Of a DNA stretch of 64,000 bases, positions 1 through 9,444 are shown one piece after another. This DNA comes from JAFLCL01 sp039809495. Lineage in GTDB: Bacteria > Myxococcota_A > Polyangia > Polyangiales > Sandaracinaceae. The translations under genes were made by a program, and so were the position numbers. The notes under the pieces were generated by a model that did not search any database, was not told the DNA's origin, and was given only the letters and a program-made list of their open reading frames with translations. Location of the stretch: contig JBDHVC010000012.1 in the NCBI GenBank assembly GCA_039809495.1, forward strand, positions 1 through 64,000, in the 5' to 3' direction. Each line of letters begins with the position of its first letter. Within the stretch, counting starts at the first letter, position 1.

Positions 1-64
1 GGCCGCTCTCGTCGAGGTCCTGGAGGAGCATCAGGAGTTGACCGAAATGCTTGGGAAAATCTGA
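1..64 (+). CDS. 3' end of an unidentified protein (partial)
   Basis: An open frame runs in from the left edge and stops with TGA at 62-64. The visible C-terminus is about 20 residues, ending EEHQELTEMLGKI, and looks like an amphipathic helix. Too little remains to assign a family. The stop codon lies in a 6-bp hairpin (61-77, CTGAGG/CCTCAG), followed by a second small hairpin (GGCCC/GGGCC, 77-89), so transcription probably ends here, facing the minus-strand glutaredoxin gene. Function unknown. Confidence 0.45.
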   Translation, partial: AALVEVLEEHQELTEMLGKI

Positions 65-102
65 GGGGATGCCTCAGGCCCGCAGGGCCACCGCGTCCGT
101 GC

Positions 103-135
103 GGCGCGGATCCCGTCGAGCGAGGCGCGCTGTCA
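103..135. repeat. Short copy (S1) of the stop-codon palindrome family
   Basis: This is the terminal stem-loop (H4) half of the dispersed repeat: a GATCC centre, the CGTCGAGCGAGGCGCGC arm, then TGTCA. The final TCA (133-135) is the stop codon of the minus-strand glutaredoxin gene. The left arm is degenerate. It probably serves as part of a terminator between the convergent flanking genes. Confidence 0.5.
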
Positions 136-405
136 GCTCGCGAAGCGCTCTTTCAGATAGGCGATGATGTCCGCGGACTCGGGCATCCACTCGTCGCCGC
201 CCTCGCGGTGGATGCGGAGCACCGGGACGGTCCTGCGGCCGCGGGCGGCGACGAGGTCCTCGAGGTGCTTCGGGCTCTCTTGGATGTTCCGCAGCTCGAC
301 CTCGACGCCGAGCTCCGCGAGTGTCCTGCGGACGCGGGCGCAGTAGCCGCAGCTGTCGAAGTGGTAAAGAGCGAGGTCGTCGGCGCGCTTCATGCGCCGA
401 GTCAT
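133..405 (-). CDS. Glutaredoxin-like thiol-disulfide protein
   Basis: A 90-residue thioredoxin-fold protein with the dithiol motif C19-G-Y-C22 at the start of helix 1 and the TVP cis-proline motif (P61), as in monomeric glutaredoxins and GST N-terminal domains. The length is that of a single glutaredoxin domain, with no signal peptide, so it should act in the cytoplasm reducing disulfides or glutathionylated proteins. The ATG at 405 is preceded by a GAGGAGG-type ribosome binding site; a second in-frame ATG lies four codons in. It is divergent from the glutathione-reductase-type gene at 468, only 62 bp away, which suggests the two form one glutathione/glutaredoxin reduction module. CGYC is less usual than CPYC; a glutaredoxin-like family with GST-type N-terminus is the alternative. 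Confidence 0.85.
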   Translation of the reverse strand: MTRRMKRADDLALYHFDSCGYCARVRRTLAELGVEVELRNIQESPKHLEDLVAARGRRTVPVLRIHREGGDEWMPESADIIAYLKERFAS

Positions 406-467
406 GGGGCCTCCTCGGCGCCTCGTCGAGGCCGGCCCCGCACACCCGGCGAGTGAGGCGTCCTCCC

Positions 468-1850
468 ATGAGCGCGAGCCCCTACGACTTCGACCTCTTC
501 GTGATCGGCGGGGGCTCGGGCGGCGTGCGCGCCTCGCGCGTCGCGGCCTCGCTCGGCGCGAGGGTGGCGCTCGCCGAGCGCGATCGGATGGGCGGCACCT
601 GCGTCAACGTCGGCTGCGTACCGAAGAAGCTCTACGTCTACGGGGCGGAGGTCGCCCACCAGCTCGAGGACGCGCGCGGCTTCGGGTGGACGATCGGCGA
701 CCGATCGCACGACTGGGCCACGCTCCGCGCGAACGTCGCGGCCGAGGTGAAGCGCCTCGAGGGCATCTACGACCGCATCGTGACGAGCGCGGGCGTCGAG
801 CTCCTGCGCGGCGAGGCGCGGCTCGACGCGCCGCACCGCGTGATCGTCCGGAGCGTCTCGGGCGAGGAGCGCGTGATCACCGCGGAGCACGTCCTCGTCG
901 CGACGGGCTCGGCCGCGCGAAGGCCGAGCTACGAGGGCGCCGAGCTCGCCTGGCTGAGCGACGACCTCTTCACGCTCGATCGCCTCCCGGCGAGCGTCGT
1001 CGTGATCGGCTCGGGCTACATCGCGCTCGAGTTCGCGGCCATCTTCGCGGCGCACGGCGTCGAGGTGGACGTGCTCGCGCGCTCTGGCGCCGTGCTCCGC
1101 GGCTTCGACGGCGCCGTGTCGAGCTTCGTGAAGAAGGCGCTCGAGCTCCAAGGGGTGCGCGTGCACCTCGAGGAGGACGTCGCGCGCATCGAGCGCGTGA
1201 AGGATCGGCTCGTCGTCCACACGAAGCGCGCGCGTCGCTTCGAGGCCGAGCGCGTGCTCGCGGCGATCGGGCGCGATCCGCTCACGCGGGGCCTCGGCCT
1301 CGATCGCGTGGGCGTCACGCTCGATCCCTCGGGCGCGATCCCGATCGACGATGGCTTCGAGACGAGCGTGCGGAAGCACTACGCCGTCGGCGACGTCGCG
1401 GGGCGCGCGCAGCTCACGCCGGTCGCGCTCGCCGAGGGGATGGCGCTCGCGCGGCGGCTCTTCGGCGGCGTCGAGACGAAGCTCGACTACGACCTCGTCC
1501 CCACCGCCGTCTTCACGACGCCCGCCGTCGGGACGGTGGGGCTCACGGAGGAGGAGGCGCGGAGGCGAGGCCACGCGCTCCGGATCTTCGAGAGCGAGTT
1601 CCGCCCGATGAAGGCGACCGTCTCGGGGAGCGCCGACCGGAGCCTGATGAAGCTCGTCGTCGATCGCGACTCCGATCGCGTGCTCGGCGTCCACGTCGTG
1701 GGCGAGGGCGCGGCGGAGATCGTACAAGGCTTCGCGGTCGCGCTCACGGCCTGCGCGACGAAGCGCCAATTCGATCAGACGATCGGGATCCACCCGACGT
1801 CCGCGGAGGAATTGGTCACGATGCGCACGCCGAGCCGCGTCGATCCCTGA
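468..1850 (+). CDS. gor: Glutathione-disulfide reductase-type flavoprotein
   Basis: A 460-residue class I pyridine nucleotide-disulfide oxidoreductase. Visible parts in order: N-terminal FAD-binding GGGSGG loop (about residue 14), redox-active disulfide C45-VNVG-C50 followed by VPKKLY, a central NAD(P)H Rossmann motif GSGYIALEFA (about 181), and a C-terminal dimerisation domain with HPTSAEE (His about 442), the proton-relay His-Glu. The CVNVGCVPKK context is that of glutathione reductase rather than lipoamide dehydrogenase (CLNxGC). It would reduce GSSG with NADPH in the cytoplasm. The open frame extends further upstream, but homology starts at the ATG at 468. Trypanothione reductase-like or mycothione reductase-like specificity cannot be excluded. 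Divergent neighbour: glutaredoxin. Confidence 0.88.
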   Translation: MSASPYDFDLFVIGGGSGGVRASRVAASLGARVALAERDRMGGTCVNVGCVPKKLYVYGAEVAHQLEDARGFGWTIGDRSHDWATLRANVAAEVKRLEGIYDRIVTSAGVELLRGEARLDAPHRVIVRSVSGEERVITAEHVLVATGSAARRPSYEGAELAWLSDDLFTLDRLPASVVVIGSGYIALEFAAIFAAHGVEVDVLARSGAVLRGFDGAVSSFVKKALELQGVRVHLEEDVARIERVKDRLVVHTKRARRFEAERVLAAIGRDPLTRGLGLDRVGVTLDPSGAIPIDDGFETSVRKHYAVGDVAGRAQLTPVALAEGMALARRLFGGVETKLDYDLVPTAVFTTPAVGTVGLTEEEARRRGHALRIFESEFRPMKATVSGSADRSLMKLVVDRDSDRVLGVHVVGEGAAEIVQGFAVALTACATKRQFDQTIGIHPTSAEELVTMRTPSRVDP

Positions 1851-1860
1851 GGGCCGTTCT

Positions 1861-2018
1861 CACAGCACGAATCAGTTGCCCGGATTCGTGCTGTTCCTTC
1901 CTTGTCGGAGGGTCTGCCCAGAGGCCCTCCCTCACGCCGAGTGAATCGGCGTGAGCCTCCCTCCCGCCGAGCCAGCGTGCCTCGCTCGACGGATCACGTC
2001 GAGCGACGCGCGCTGTCA
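1861..2018 (-). repeat. Full copy A of the four-hairpin intergenic repeat
   Basis: Four consecutive palindromes. H1 (1864-1892) has perfect 10-bp arms AGCACGAATC/GATTCGTGCT. H2 (1907-1930) has GGAGGG...CCCTCC arms. H3 (1931-1955) has perfect 10-bp arms CTCACGCCGA/TCGGCGTGAG around a 5-nt loop. H4 (1975-2013) has arms near CTCGCTCGACG/CGTCGAGCGACG around GATCA. The last three bases TCA (2016-2018) are the tamB stop codon. The element fills the gap between the convergent gor and tamB genes. Likely a bidirectional terminator and/or mobile palindromic repeat. Confidence 0.8.
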
Positions 2019-5000
2019 GGGCTGCCAGAGCACGTCGGCGCCCCACGACTGCGGCGGCACGTAGGTGCCCGTCGAGCGCAGGCCATAGGGGAACTGGAGC
2101 TCGATCGTGACGCCTCCGCCCGTGCCGCCCGTCCCGCTCGCTCCGCTCGATCCGCCCACGCCGCCGCCTCGATCGGACGTGATGAAGCCCTCGACGCTCG
2201 CGCCGAGGACGACGTCGCGGAGGAAGTCGGGGATGATCATCGACGCGTCCCAGTAGGCGCGCGCGCGCAGCGTCCCGGCGTCGCCCGCCGTCTCGATGCT
2301 CACCGCCGGGACGACGTTGCCGACGTCGCCGAGCTCGCGGCGCAGGGTCAGCGTGAGCAGGCCCGCCGTGAGCCCCGCGACGAAATTCGCGGCCTGCCCG
2401 CCCGCCTCCGCGGCCGTCTCCTCGGTCGAGCGGCTCGACGCGCCCGAGACGAGCAGCGCGAGGATCTCGCCGACGTCGCTCGTCTCCGTCGACGTGAACG
2501 TGATCGTCATGTCGGAGAGCCGCCCGCCCACCTCGATGCTGATCGAGCTGCCCGTCCGGCCCGGCACGAGGTAGGTCGCGACGAGATCGATCACCGGATC
2601 GAGCGGGGCCTCCTCGAGAAAGAGCAGCGAGCCGCGCGTGATCGCGAAGCGCTTGCCGAAGATCTCGAAGGTGCCCGAGCGCAGCACCGCGCTCCCGGTG
2701 ACGACGAGCTCGGGATCGGCGTAGACGAGGTCGAGCGCCGCCGTGAGCTCCGCCGTGAAGTCGTTTCGCTGCACGGTGAAGGGCTCGCTCGCGTCGAGGT
2801 GCAGGCGATAGGGGTAGCGAGCCTCGCTCGTGCCCGCGAGCTCGAACGCGTCCTCGCCAATCACCTGGATCTCGCGGCGCGCCTCGAGGGCCATCACCGA
2901 TCCCGCCATGCGATCGGGCAGGCGCACGTCGAAGGCGTGCGTGCGCAGCTCGCCGTCGAGGCCGTCCGCGCCGACGCGGAGGCGGAGCCCGACCTCGCCG
3001 AAGAGGTTCGCGAGGACGGCGCCCTCGCGCCGGAAGGGGAAGCCGTCGGGCGTGACGTGGAGATCCATCCACGTCGGGAGGAGCCCCTCGAAGCCGATCT
3101 CTCCGTCGACCGCGATGCGGCCCGCGGGATCCGAGGCGACGACGGGGTGGTCGCGATCGATCACGACGCGGTTGCCGCGCAGCGCGAGGAAGCCCTCGAT
3201 CCCCTCGAGCTGCTGACCGAGCGCGAGGATTCGAGCGCTCCCCTCGCTGAGCTGAAGGCCGCCGGAGAGCCGCAGCTCCCCCGCGCGGCCGGTGAGCTCG
3301 ATCGCGCCGTCGCCGATCGCGTCGGCGCGCGAGAGGCCGGGCGCGGCGACGAGGAGCGGCTCGAGGTGCGCCATCGAGAAGCGCCCGTCGACGAAGAGCG
3401 CGCGCTCGAGGCCGAGCTCGGGGACGGGGGAGCTCCGCTCGAAGCGGATCGGGATCGCGCCGCGCAGGATCGCCTCCCCCTCGAGCGGCATCACCCCCGA
3501 CGACGAGGCCCGCGCGAACGCGTCCGAGCGGTCCTCGGCGACGACGGCGAGCGGCGCGAGGGGACACTGGGCGATCGGCGTCCGGGGCGCGCCGTCCTCG
3601 CTCACGATCGCGCAGGCGGCGAGCGCGCTCCAGTCGGCGCCCGTCGTCATCGCCCGGAGCGCGACGTCGTAGGGCCGGGACGCGCCGGAGCCCTGATCGC
3701 GGATGCGGAGCTGGTTCACGTCGACGTCGAGCGTCAGCGCGGGCTCGCGCGAGAAGAGCGTGATCGATCCGCGCCCGCTCGCGCGCCCGGCCGCGTGCGC
3801 GCAGGTGAACGGGAGCCGGCCGAGCGGCACGTCGTCGAGCGTGAAGCTGGCGAGCACCTCGGGGACGTCCGGGAGCTCGCCGCGCGCGAGCCACTCGTCG
3901 ATCGGCGTCTCGGCGCCGAGCTCGACCGAGCCGATGCTCCGCCCGTCGGCGAAGACCGTCGCGACGACGCGCGTGCGTCGATGACGCGCGTCCCCCCCTC
4001 CACGTCTCCCCGGTCGCGCCGCGTCCGGCGCGGTCTCACCGACGATCTGCACGGTCGGCGGCTCGCGGCGCGCGCACGCGTCGGCGAAGCCGCTCGTGTC
4101 CCAGCGCAGCGAGGCGTCGATCCGCGCGTGCGCCCCCTCGGGCCCGCCCGCGGCCGCGATCGATCCGCCGAGCGTCACGCCCTCCGGCAGCTCGCGCGAG
4201 AGCGGCCTGGGCCAGTCCTGGAGCCGACGCGGCTCGAGGCGCAGGGCGAGGTTCCAGGGCTCGCGCGAGATGGCCGCGACGGCGTCGGCGACGCTCGCCG
4301 GGAGCGCGCCCTCGGGCAGCGAGAAGCGCCCCTCGGCGAGCGCGATCTCGCCGTCCACGTCGGCGAGCCAGAGGTGGCGCAGCGTGAGCGCGCGATCGAA
4401 GAGGCCGAGCTCGAGCTTCACGCGCATCGGCGTCCAGCCCTCGGGCGCCACGCGGTCGAGGATGAGCACGAACCGATCGACGCTCGGGTGCTCGAGCGTC
4501 CCGTGGAGCTCGCCGCTCATCGAGAATTTCCCGACGATCCCGAGGCGAGCGTTGTCGACCCCGAGCAGCGGGAGGATGAAGGGGACGCCGACCTGATCGA
4601 CCGCGAAGCGCACGCCGCCGAAGTCCGCGTCGCGCGTCCATCGCTCGCGATCGAAGAGCTCGTCGAAGGAGAGCGCGATCGGTCCGTCGACGAGGATCGT
4701 GCCGCGATCGCCGAGCGTCGCCTCGACGCGCGCGCGGAGCACGCCCTCGTCGTGCGAGAAGCGATACACGAGATCCGCGGCGCGCACGCGATCGAAGGAG
4801 AGCTGAGCGACAGAGCCCTCGAGCACGATCGAGGGAGCGCGGAGCGGGCCCTCGACGCCCAGCGTGCCCTGGAGCCGCCCCTCGAGGTTGGCGAGGGCGT
4901 CGCCGAGCTGGGGCGCGAGCGCCTCGAGCGCGAAGTCGCTCACCGCGACGCGGAGCCCGTCGGCGCGCGCGGGGCCGATCGCGCCCTCGATCGAGACGCG

Positions 5001-6929
5001 CGGCGCGACGCCGCCTCGCGCCGATCCGACGAGCGCGAACGCGTCGAAGCGCGCGCCGAAGGAGCCGACCCGCACGCGGCTCGGCGAGGCCTGCGCGAAG
5101 CGGCCGGCGTCCGTCTCGAGCGAGAGGGCGCTCGCCTCGAGCTCGAAGCCGCCGCGCTGGAGCGCGAGGGCGCTCGCCTCGAGGTGGGCGGAGCGGATCG
5201 GGTGGCCCCCCGAGAGATCGAGCGAGAGCTGGTAGCGCTCGGGTCCGCCGCGGAGGGCCGCGCGAAAGACGCCGAGCGCGACGGATCCGGCGACGAGGCC
5301 CTCGCCCGACAGGGCCATCCGCACGCGCGGGTGCGCGGGATCGCCGGAGACCTCGCCGCGGGCCGCGAGGTGGCGGGCGCGCACCGCGCCGTATTGGAGC
5401 CCTCGCACGGCGACGTCGACGTCATAGCGGAACGCCTCGGCGAGCGGGCCGCTCTCCACGCGGACGTCGCCGACGACGGCGCCGTGAGCGCCAGGGACGA
5501 GGCGCGCGACGTTCGGATCGCGGCCGAGGTCCGTGACGTCGAGCCGGAGCGCGAGCCGAACGCTGCCGTCGTAGCCGACGCGCCCCTCTCCGGCGATCGT
5601 GCCGCCCGCGCCGTCTCGGAGATCGGGCGCGACGAGCCGCTCGACGACGACGGCGTCGTCCGCGAGGTGCCCCTCCGCGTGGAGCGAGGGGAGGACGAAG
5701 CCGAGGACGCGAAAGGGCGCGAGCTCGAGCGTGACGCGGGGAGGCGCGAGCGATCCGCTCGTCCGGTCGAGGTCGAGCGTCGCGTCGGCGTCGAGGAGCA
5801 TGGGCGGCACGCCGGGGACGATCGCGTCGAGATCGAAGCCGCGCGCGCGACCCTGGAAGCGGTAGCGCCCGCTCGGCTCGAGCGTCCCCGCGAGCTCGAG
5901 GGGCCCCGCGTCCGTCTCGAGCGCAGAGCGCAGCTCGAGCCGATCGAGCGGCCCCTCGAGCGTCGCGACGCCGCGCACGCGGCCCATGAGCGCGCCCTCG
6001 GGCACGAGGCCCATGCGGGCCAACGTCTCGAGCTCGAGCGGGTCCATCCACGCCCGGATCGCGAGGCGGAGCGCGCCGTCGCCCGGATCGTCGAGCCGCA
6101 CGCGGGCGTCGACGCGCGAGCCCTCGCGATGCGCGATGACGTAGGCGTCGAGCCCCTCGCGCCACTCGGTGGTGAAGTCGAGGACGACCCGATCGAGCGT
6201 CGTCTCGCCGGGGTAGGGGCCGGTGAGGCGACCGTGCGCGTCGTAGACCTCGATCCGGACCTCGCGCTCGATGTCGATCCGCCCGTAGACGTCGAGCTCG
6301 TCGCCGACGATGCCGGGGTAGCGGGGCACGTCGCCCACGACGCGAGCCTCTTCGAGGCGCAGCCCGTCGAGCAGGATGTGGACCGGCTCGCCGTCGGGAT
6401 CGCCCGGACGCGACGGGAGGAACGCCTGGACGAGCGAGACCTCGAGGCCGTCCGGATCGAGCCGACCCGCCGCGTCGACCGTGTAGAGACGGACGAAGGG
6501 ACGCTCCGCGTGGGCGCCCGCGATCCGGATCGTGCCGTCGTCGAGGAGGCGGTGCAGGTCGGGCCAGACCGTCAGCTCGGGGATCGCGATCACGACCCGG
6601 TGCCCCTCGTCGTAGAGGACGACGTCCGAGAAGCGCGCGCGCCCGAGCCCGAGCTCGTCGACGCGGCCGATGTCGAGGTCGCCCCGCAGGGCGTCGCTCG
6701 CGAGGTCCTCGATGAGGACGCGGGCGAGCGAGCGCGCCTCGGGCAGCGAGAGATGAACGAGGAGCGAGACGAGGAGCGAGGCGAGGAGCACGAGGAGCGC
6801 GAGCGCGACGCCGAGCACGCGGCGCGCGAGCCGCGCCAGCCTCGAGGTAGGCTTGGGCGGGAGCATCGACGGCGTGGGCGGGAGCTCCGATGGGCGCTCG
6901 GGCGCGCGGCGTCGAAGGAACGTCCCCAT
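2016..6929 (-). CDS. tamB: Translocation and assembly module inner-membrane protein TamB
   Basis: 1637 residues. A Pro/Arg-rich cytoplasmic start is followed by one hydrophobic signal anchor (about residues 38-60), then a very long periplasmic region predicted to be almost entirely beta-strand with recurring A-x-G-x-V-x-GP-L patterns (the AsmA/TamB beta-taco fold), and a C-terminal DUF490/TamB domain (about the last 350 residues, with the conserved GxATLRSGTFEIFGKRFAI-like segment and LVSGASS). TamB spans the periplasm and partners with TamA in outer-membrane protein insertion or phospholipid transport. The ATG at 6929 overlaps the tamA stop by one base (TGATG), so the genes are translationally coupled. 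It is longer than E. coli TamB (about 1260 aa). The stop codon lies in repeat copy A. Confidence 0.92.
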   Translation of the reverse strand: MGTFLRRRAPERPSELPPTPSMLPPKPTSRLARLARRVLGVALALLVLLASLLVSLLVHLSLPEARSLARVLIEDLASDALRGDLDIGRVDELGLGRARFSDVVLYDEGHRVVIAIPELTVWPDLHRLLDDGTIRIAGAHAERPFVRLYTVDAAGRLDPDGLEVSLVQAFLPSRPGDPDGEPVHILLDGLRLEEARVVGDVPRYPGIVGDELDVYGRIDIEREVRIEVYDAHGRLTGPYPGETTLDRVVLDFTTEWREGLDAYVIAHREGSRVDARVRLDDPGDGALRLAIRAWMDPLELETLARMGLVPEGALMGRVRGVATLEGPLDRLELRSALETDAGPLELAGTLEPSGRYRFQGRARGFDLDAIVPGVPPMLLDADATLDLDRTSGSLAPPRVTLELAPFRVLGFVLPSLHAEGHLADDAVVVERLVAPDLRDGAGGTIAGEGRVGYDGSVRLALRLDVTDLGRDPNVARLVPGAHGAVVGDVRVESGPLAEAFRYDVDVAVRGLQYGAVRARHLAARGEVSGDPAHPRVRMALSGEGLVAGSVALGVFRAALRGGPERYQLSLDLSGGHPIRSAHLEASALALQRGGFELEASALSLETDAGRFAQASPSRVRVGSFGARFDAFALVGSARGGVAPRVSIEGAIGPARADGLRVAVSDFALEALAPQLGDALANLEGRLQGTLGVEGPLRAPSIVLEGSVAQLSFDRVRAADLVYRFSHDEGVLRARVEATLGDRGTILVDGPIALSFDELFDRERWTRDADFGGVRFAVDQVGVPFILPLLGVDNARLGIVGKFSMSGELHGTLEHPSVDRFVLILDRVAPEGWTPMRVKLELGLFDRALTLRHLWLADVDGEIALAEGRFSLPEGALPASVADAVAAISREPWNLALRLEPRRLQDWPRPLSRELPEGVTLGGSIAAAGGPEGAHARIDASLRWDTSGFADACARREPPTVQIVGETAPDAARPGRRGGGDARHRRTRVVATVFADGRSIGSVELGAETPIDEWLARGELPDVPEVLASFTLDDVPLGRLPFTCAHAAGRASGRGSITLFSREPALTLDVDVNQLRIRDQGSGASRPYDVALRAMTTGADWSALAACAIVSEDGAPRTPIAQCPLAPLAVVAEDRSDAFARASSSGVMPLEGEAILRGAIPIRFERSSPVPELGLERALFVDGRFSMAHLEPLLVAAPGLSRADAIGDGAIELTGRAGELRLSGGLQLSEGSARILALGQQLEGIEGFLALRGNRVVIDRDHPVVASDPAGRIAVDGEIGFEGLLPTWMDLHVTPDGFPFRREGAVLANLFGEVGLRLRVGADGLDGELRTHAFDVRLPDRMAGSVMALEARREIQVIGEDAFELAGTSEARYPYRLHLDASEPFTVQRNDFTAELTAALDLVYADPELVVTGSAVLRSGTFEIFGKRFAITRGSLLFLEEAPLDPVIDLVATYLVPGRTGSSISIEVGGRLSDMTITFTSTETSDVGEILALLVSGASSRSTEETAAEAGGQAANFVAGLTAGLLTLTLRRELGDVGNVVPAVSIETAGDAGTLRARAYWDASMIIPDFLRDVVLGASVEGFITSDRGGGVGGSSGASGTGGTGGGVTIELQFPYGLRSTGTYVPPQSWGADVLWQP

Positions 6930-9424
6930 CAGAACGCCTCACCGAGCGTGATGTGGATCGCGCCGGGGAACCACCCGAAGATCATCGCGACGGGGCGACA
7001 CTCGACGTCGCGATCGTCGACGCACGGCCGCGGCAGCGTGCTCGCCCCGAGGACCTGGAGCGCGTCGGGTCGCCCGGCGACGTCGAGGCGGATCGTCCCG
7101 ATGAACGTGTGCAGCCGCAGGCCGCCGCCCACGGCCATCTGCGGGTGATCGAAGCGCCACTCGAGCCTGCGGGTGACGTCGCCCGCGTCGACGAAGAGCG
7201 CGACGCCGAGCTCGGGCGTGATCGGCACCCGCAGCTCGATCGACGCCTCCCATCGGCGCACCCCGCCCGAGATGAGCACCGGCGGGCGCAGCTCCACGCC
7301 GCTCGGCGTCGGCCGCGTCTCGATCGCGCGGCGCTCGACGTCTCCCATGAACCCGGCGGGGAAGCCGCGGTTCGAGACGGGCCCGCCGCCCGTGAGCTGC
7401 TGCGAGAAGGGGCCGAGCCCCGCGAGATCGTAGACGTTGTCCGGATCGAGGCCGTAGCTGCCCAGGATGAACATCGCGCCGATCCCGAAGCGCGCCGCGA
7501 GGACGATCCCGAAGGGCAAGGAGACGTAGCCGCGCGCCTCGGCCGTCAGGCGGACGTAGTCCCACGACGAGAGCCCACCGAGGCCGCCCTCCGAGAGCCC
7601 CGCCGCGACGTAGAGGCCCTCGTGCGGATCGCGGGGTTGGTCGCGAAGATCGAGGTAGGCGCTCTGCTCGAGGATGAGCGCGCGCGTCTCCTCGCGGACG
7701 AAGCGCAGGCGCACTCGCTGATCGTCGTCGGGGAAGAAGAGGTTCCCGCGGATCGCGCCCGAGAGCCAGAGGCGCCCATCGAAGAACGAGCGCTCGAGGC
7801 CGACCCGCCCGTCGAGCTCGTGACGGAAGAAATTGAGGAAGGGCGCGGGGCCGTAGTCGTGCGTGATGCCCCCGACGAGCACCGTCCGGGGCTCGAGGAA
7901 GGCCGGCCAGCGCACCTCGAGCGCGACCTGGTTGCCGAAGGGGATCTGCTGCTCGATGCCCGAGAGATCGCACTCGGGGAATTGGTTCGGGCAGATGAGC
8001 CGCGGCCGCTCCTCGAAGCGCACGCGCAGCATGCTGTCGAAGACGTTGCGGTGCTCGTAGCTGAAGAGGAGGTGGACGTCCCACTGGTTCGCCGCGAGCG
8101 GCCCCGTCGAGCTCGACGCCCCCGCGCTCGTGAATTGCAGCGTGTTGCCGGCCTGGAGGCCGAGGCCCACCCCCATCCGCTCGATCCGGCCCGGGGCCAC
8201 GCGGACGTCGAGATCGACCACCCGCGCGCCCTCCGGCGCGTCGGCCGCGCGCTCGAGGCAGAGGCTCGGCGCCTCCGGCACGCGCGGCTCGAGCGCGGGC
8301 TCGCCCTCGCCTCCCGCGTCCGGATCGCGGAGCGCCTCGGGATCTTCGACGCGGCTCTCACGACGAAGATCGACCTCGCCGCGCGCGTCGGGCTCGCTCG
8401 GCGGCGAGGCCTCGACGTCGCTCGCGGATCGCGCGCTCGCGTCCTCCCCATCCCTCGGCCCCTCCGTCGACGAGGGCTCCGCCGCGCGGTGGCGGATCTC
8501 GACCGACGCGAACGTCCCGAGCGCGTAGATGGCGCGCTGCGCGTCGTCGAGCGCGGAGAGCGAGAAGGCCTGGCCCGGCTCGAGGTACGTCGTCGCGAGG
8601 ATCGGCGTCGCCGGGATGGCGCCGTTGCCGTACACGCAGATCCGCCCGAGGACGGCGCGCGGACCGGGCTCCACCTCGAACGCGACGAAGGCCTCGTGGT
8701 GGCGCGTGTCGATCTTCACCTGCCCCTCGACGCGCGCGTCGACGAACGAGGCGTCCGCGAGGTGGCGCACCATACCCTCGCGCGCACGATCGAACGCGGC
8801 CTCGTCGAAGCGATCGCCGTGACGAAACGGGATCTGCGCGCGCAGCGCGAGGCGGAGCGCGCCGTCGAGCTCGTCGCCGCCGTGGAGCTCCACGCGCTCG
8901 ACGAGGATCGGCGGGCCCTCCTCGACCCTGAGCCGCACGCGGACCGGGCAGCCGTGTCCCGCGTCGGCGCAGGCGACGTGATCGGGGTCGTCCCCGAGGC
9001 CCCCGCGCGCCTCGGGGGGATCGACGCTCGCCTCGACGAGCCGCCCCTCGTAGTGCCCTCGCGCGCGTAGCCAACGCACGACGCGCTGCTGGTCGCGCTC
9101 GAAGACCGTCTCGTCGAAGAGCGGCCATTCCGTCCACGGCCACGGCCAGAGGTCGATGCGCAGGCGCCGCGCGTCGAAGGGCGGCTCGTTGCAGGTCGGG
9201 CTCGACGACGCGCCGACGTCGAAGCCTGGCGTCGGGATGCGCCGCGTCCCGAGGCACGCCGCGAGCGCGGCGTCGTCGAGCGTCTCGAGCCCCTCGACGT
9301 CGACCGACGCGACCCCGTAGCGGCCGGGCGCGATCGCGCCGCCGCAGCCGCCGAGGAGGATCACGACGGCGGCGAGCGCGAGGCGCGCCGGGTCCACGCG
9401 CGCGCGCGCGCTCGCACGGCTCAC
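6929..9424 (-). CDS. tamA: TamA/BamA-family outer-membrane protein (Omp85)
   Basis: 831 residues from a GTG at 9424 with a GAGGAG ribosome binding site 5 nt upstream. The N-terminus carries a hydrophobic stretch ending in a lipobox (LLGGC), then POTRA-like segments (VDVEGLETLDD..., VERVELHGGDELDG..., LGRICVYGNGAIP...). About 90 residues of acidic, low-complexity sequence (about residues 310-400) interrupt the last POTRA region. The C-terminal half is a surface-antigen D15-type 16-stranded barrel with the GPVSNRGFPAG-like loop-6 (V/I)RG(F/Y) motif. It should sit in the outer membrane and act with TamB, whose gene overlaps its stop codon. A lipobox on an Omp85 barrel is unusual; the cysteine could also lie just beyond an ordinary signal peptide cleavage site. 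Confidence 0.87.
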   Translation of the reverse strand: MSRASARARVDPARLALAAVVILLGGCGGAIAPGRYGVASVDVEGLETLDDAALAACLGTRRIPTPGFDVGASSSPTCNEPPFDARRLRIDLWPWPWTEWPLFDETVFERDQQRVVRWLRARGHYEGRLVEASVDPPEARGGLGDDPDHVACADAGHGCPVRVRLRVEEGPPILVERVELHGGDELDGALRLALRAQIPFRHGDRFDEAAFDRAREGMVRHLADASFVDARVEGQVKIDTRHHEAFVAFEVEPGPRAVLGRICVYGNGAIPATPILATTYLEPGQAFSLSALDDAQRAIYALGTFASVEIRHRAAEPSSTEGPRDGEDASARSASDVEASPPSEPDARGEVDLRRESRVEDPEALRDPDAGGEGEPALEPRVPEAPSLCLERAADAPEGARVVDLDVRVAPGRIERMGVGLGLQAGNTLQFTSAGASSSTGPLAANQWDVHLLFSYEHRNVFDSMLRVRFEERPRLICPNQFPECDLSGIEQQIPFGNQVALEVRWPAFLEPRTVLVGGITHDYGPAPFLNFFRHELDGRVGLERSFFDGRLWLSGAIRGNLFFPDDDQRVRLRFVREETRALILEQSAYLDLRDQPRDPHEGLYVAAGLSEGGLGGLSSWDYVRLTAEARGYVSLPFGIVLAARFGIGAMFILGSYGLDPDNVYDLAGLGPFSQQLTGGGPVSNRGFPAGFMGDVERRAIETRPTPSGVELRPPVLISGGVRRWEASIELRVPITPELGVALFVDAGDVTRRLEWRFDHPQMAVGGGLRLHTFIGTIRLDVAGRPDALQVLGASTLPRPCVDDRDVECRPVAMIFGWFPGAIHITLGEAF

Positions 9425-9444
9425 CGCTCCTCGTCGGAGCACGC

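Noticed and set aside
61..132. Full repeat copy upstream of glutaredoxin
   Set aside because: Three small hairpins precede the H4 half, but their arms do not match H1-H3, so only a short copy is called.
1902..7148. 1748-codon plus-strand open frame opposite tamB
   Set aside because: Arg/Glu/Asp/Ala-rich low-complexity translation with no domain; it is antisense to tamB and tamA, an effect of the extreme GC bias.
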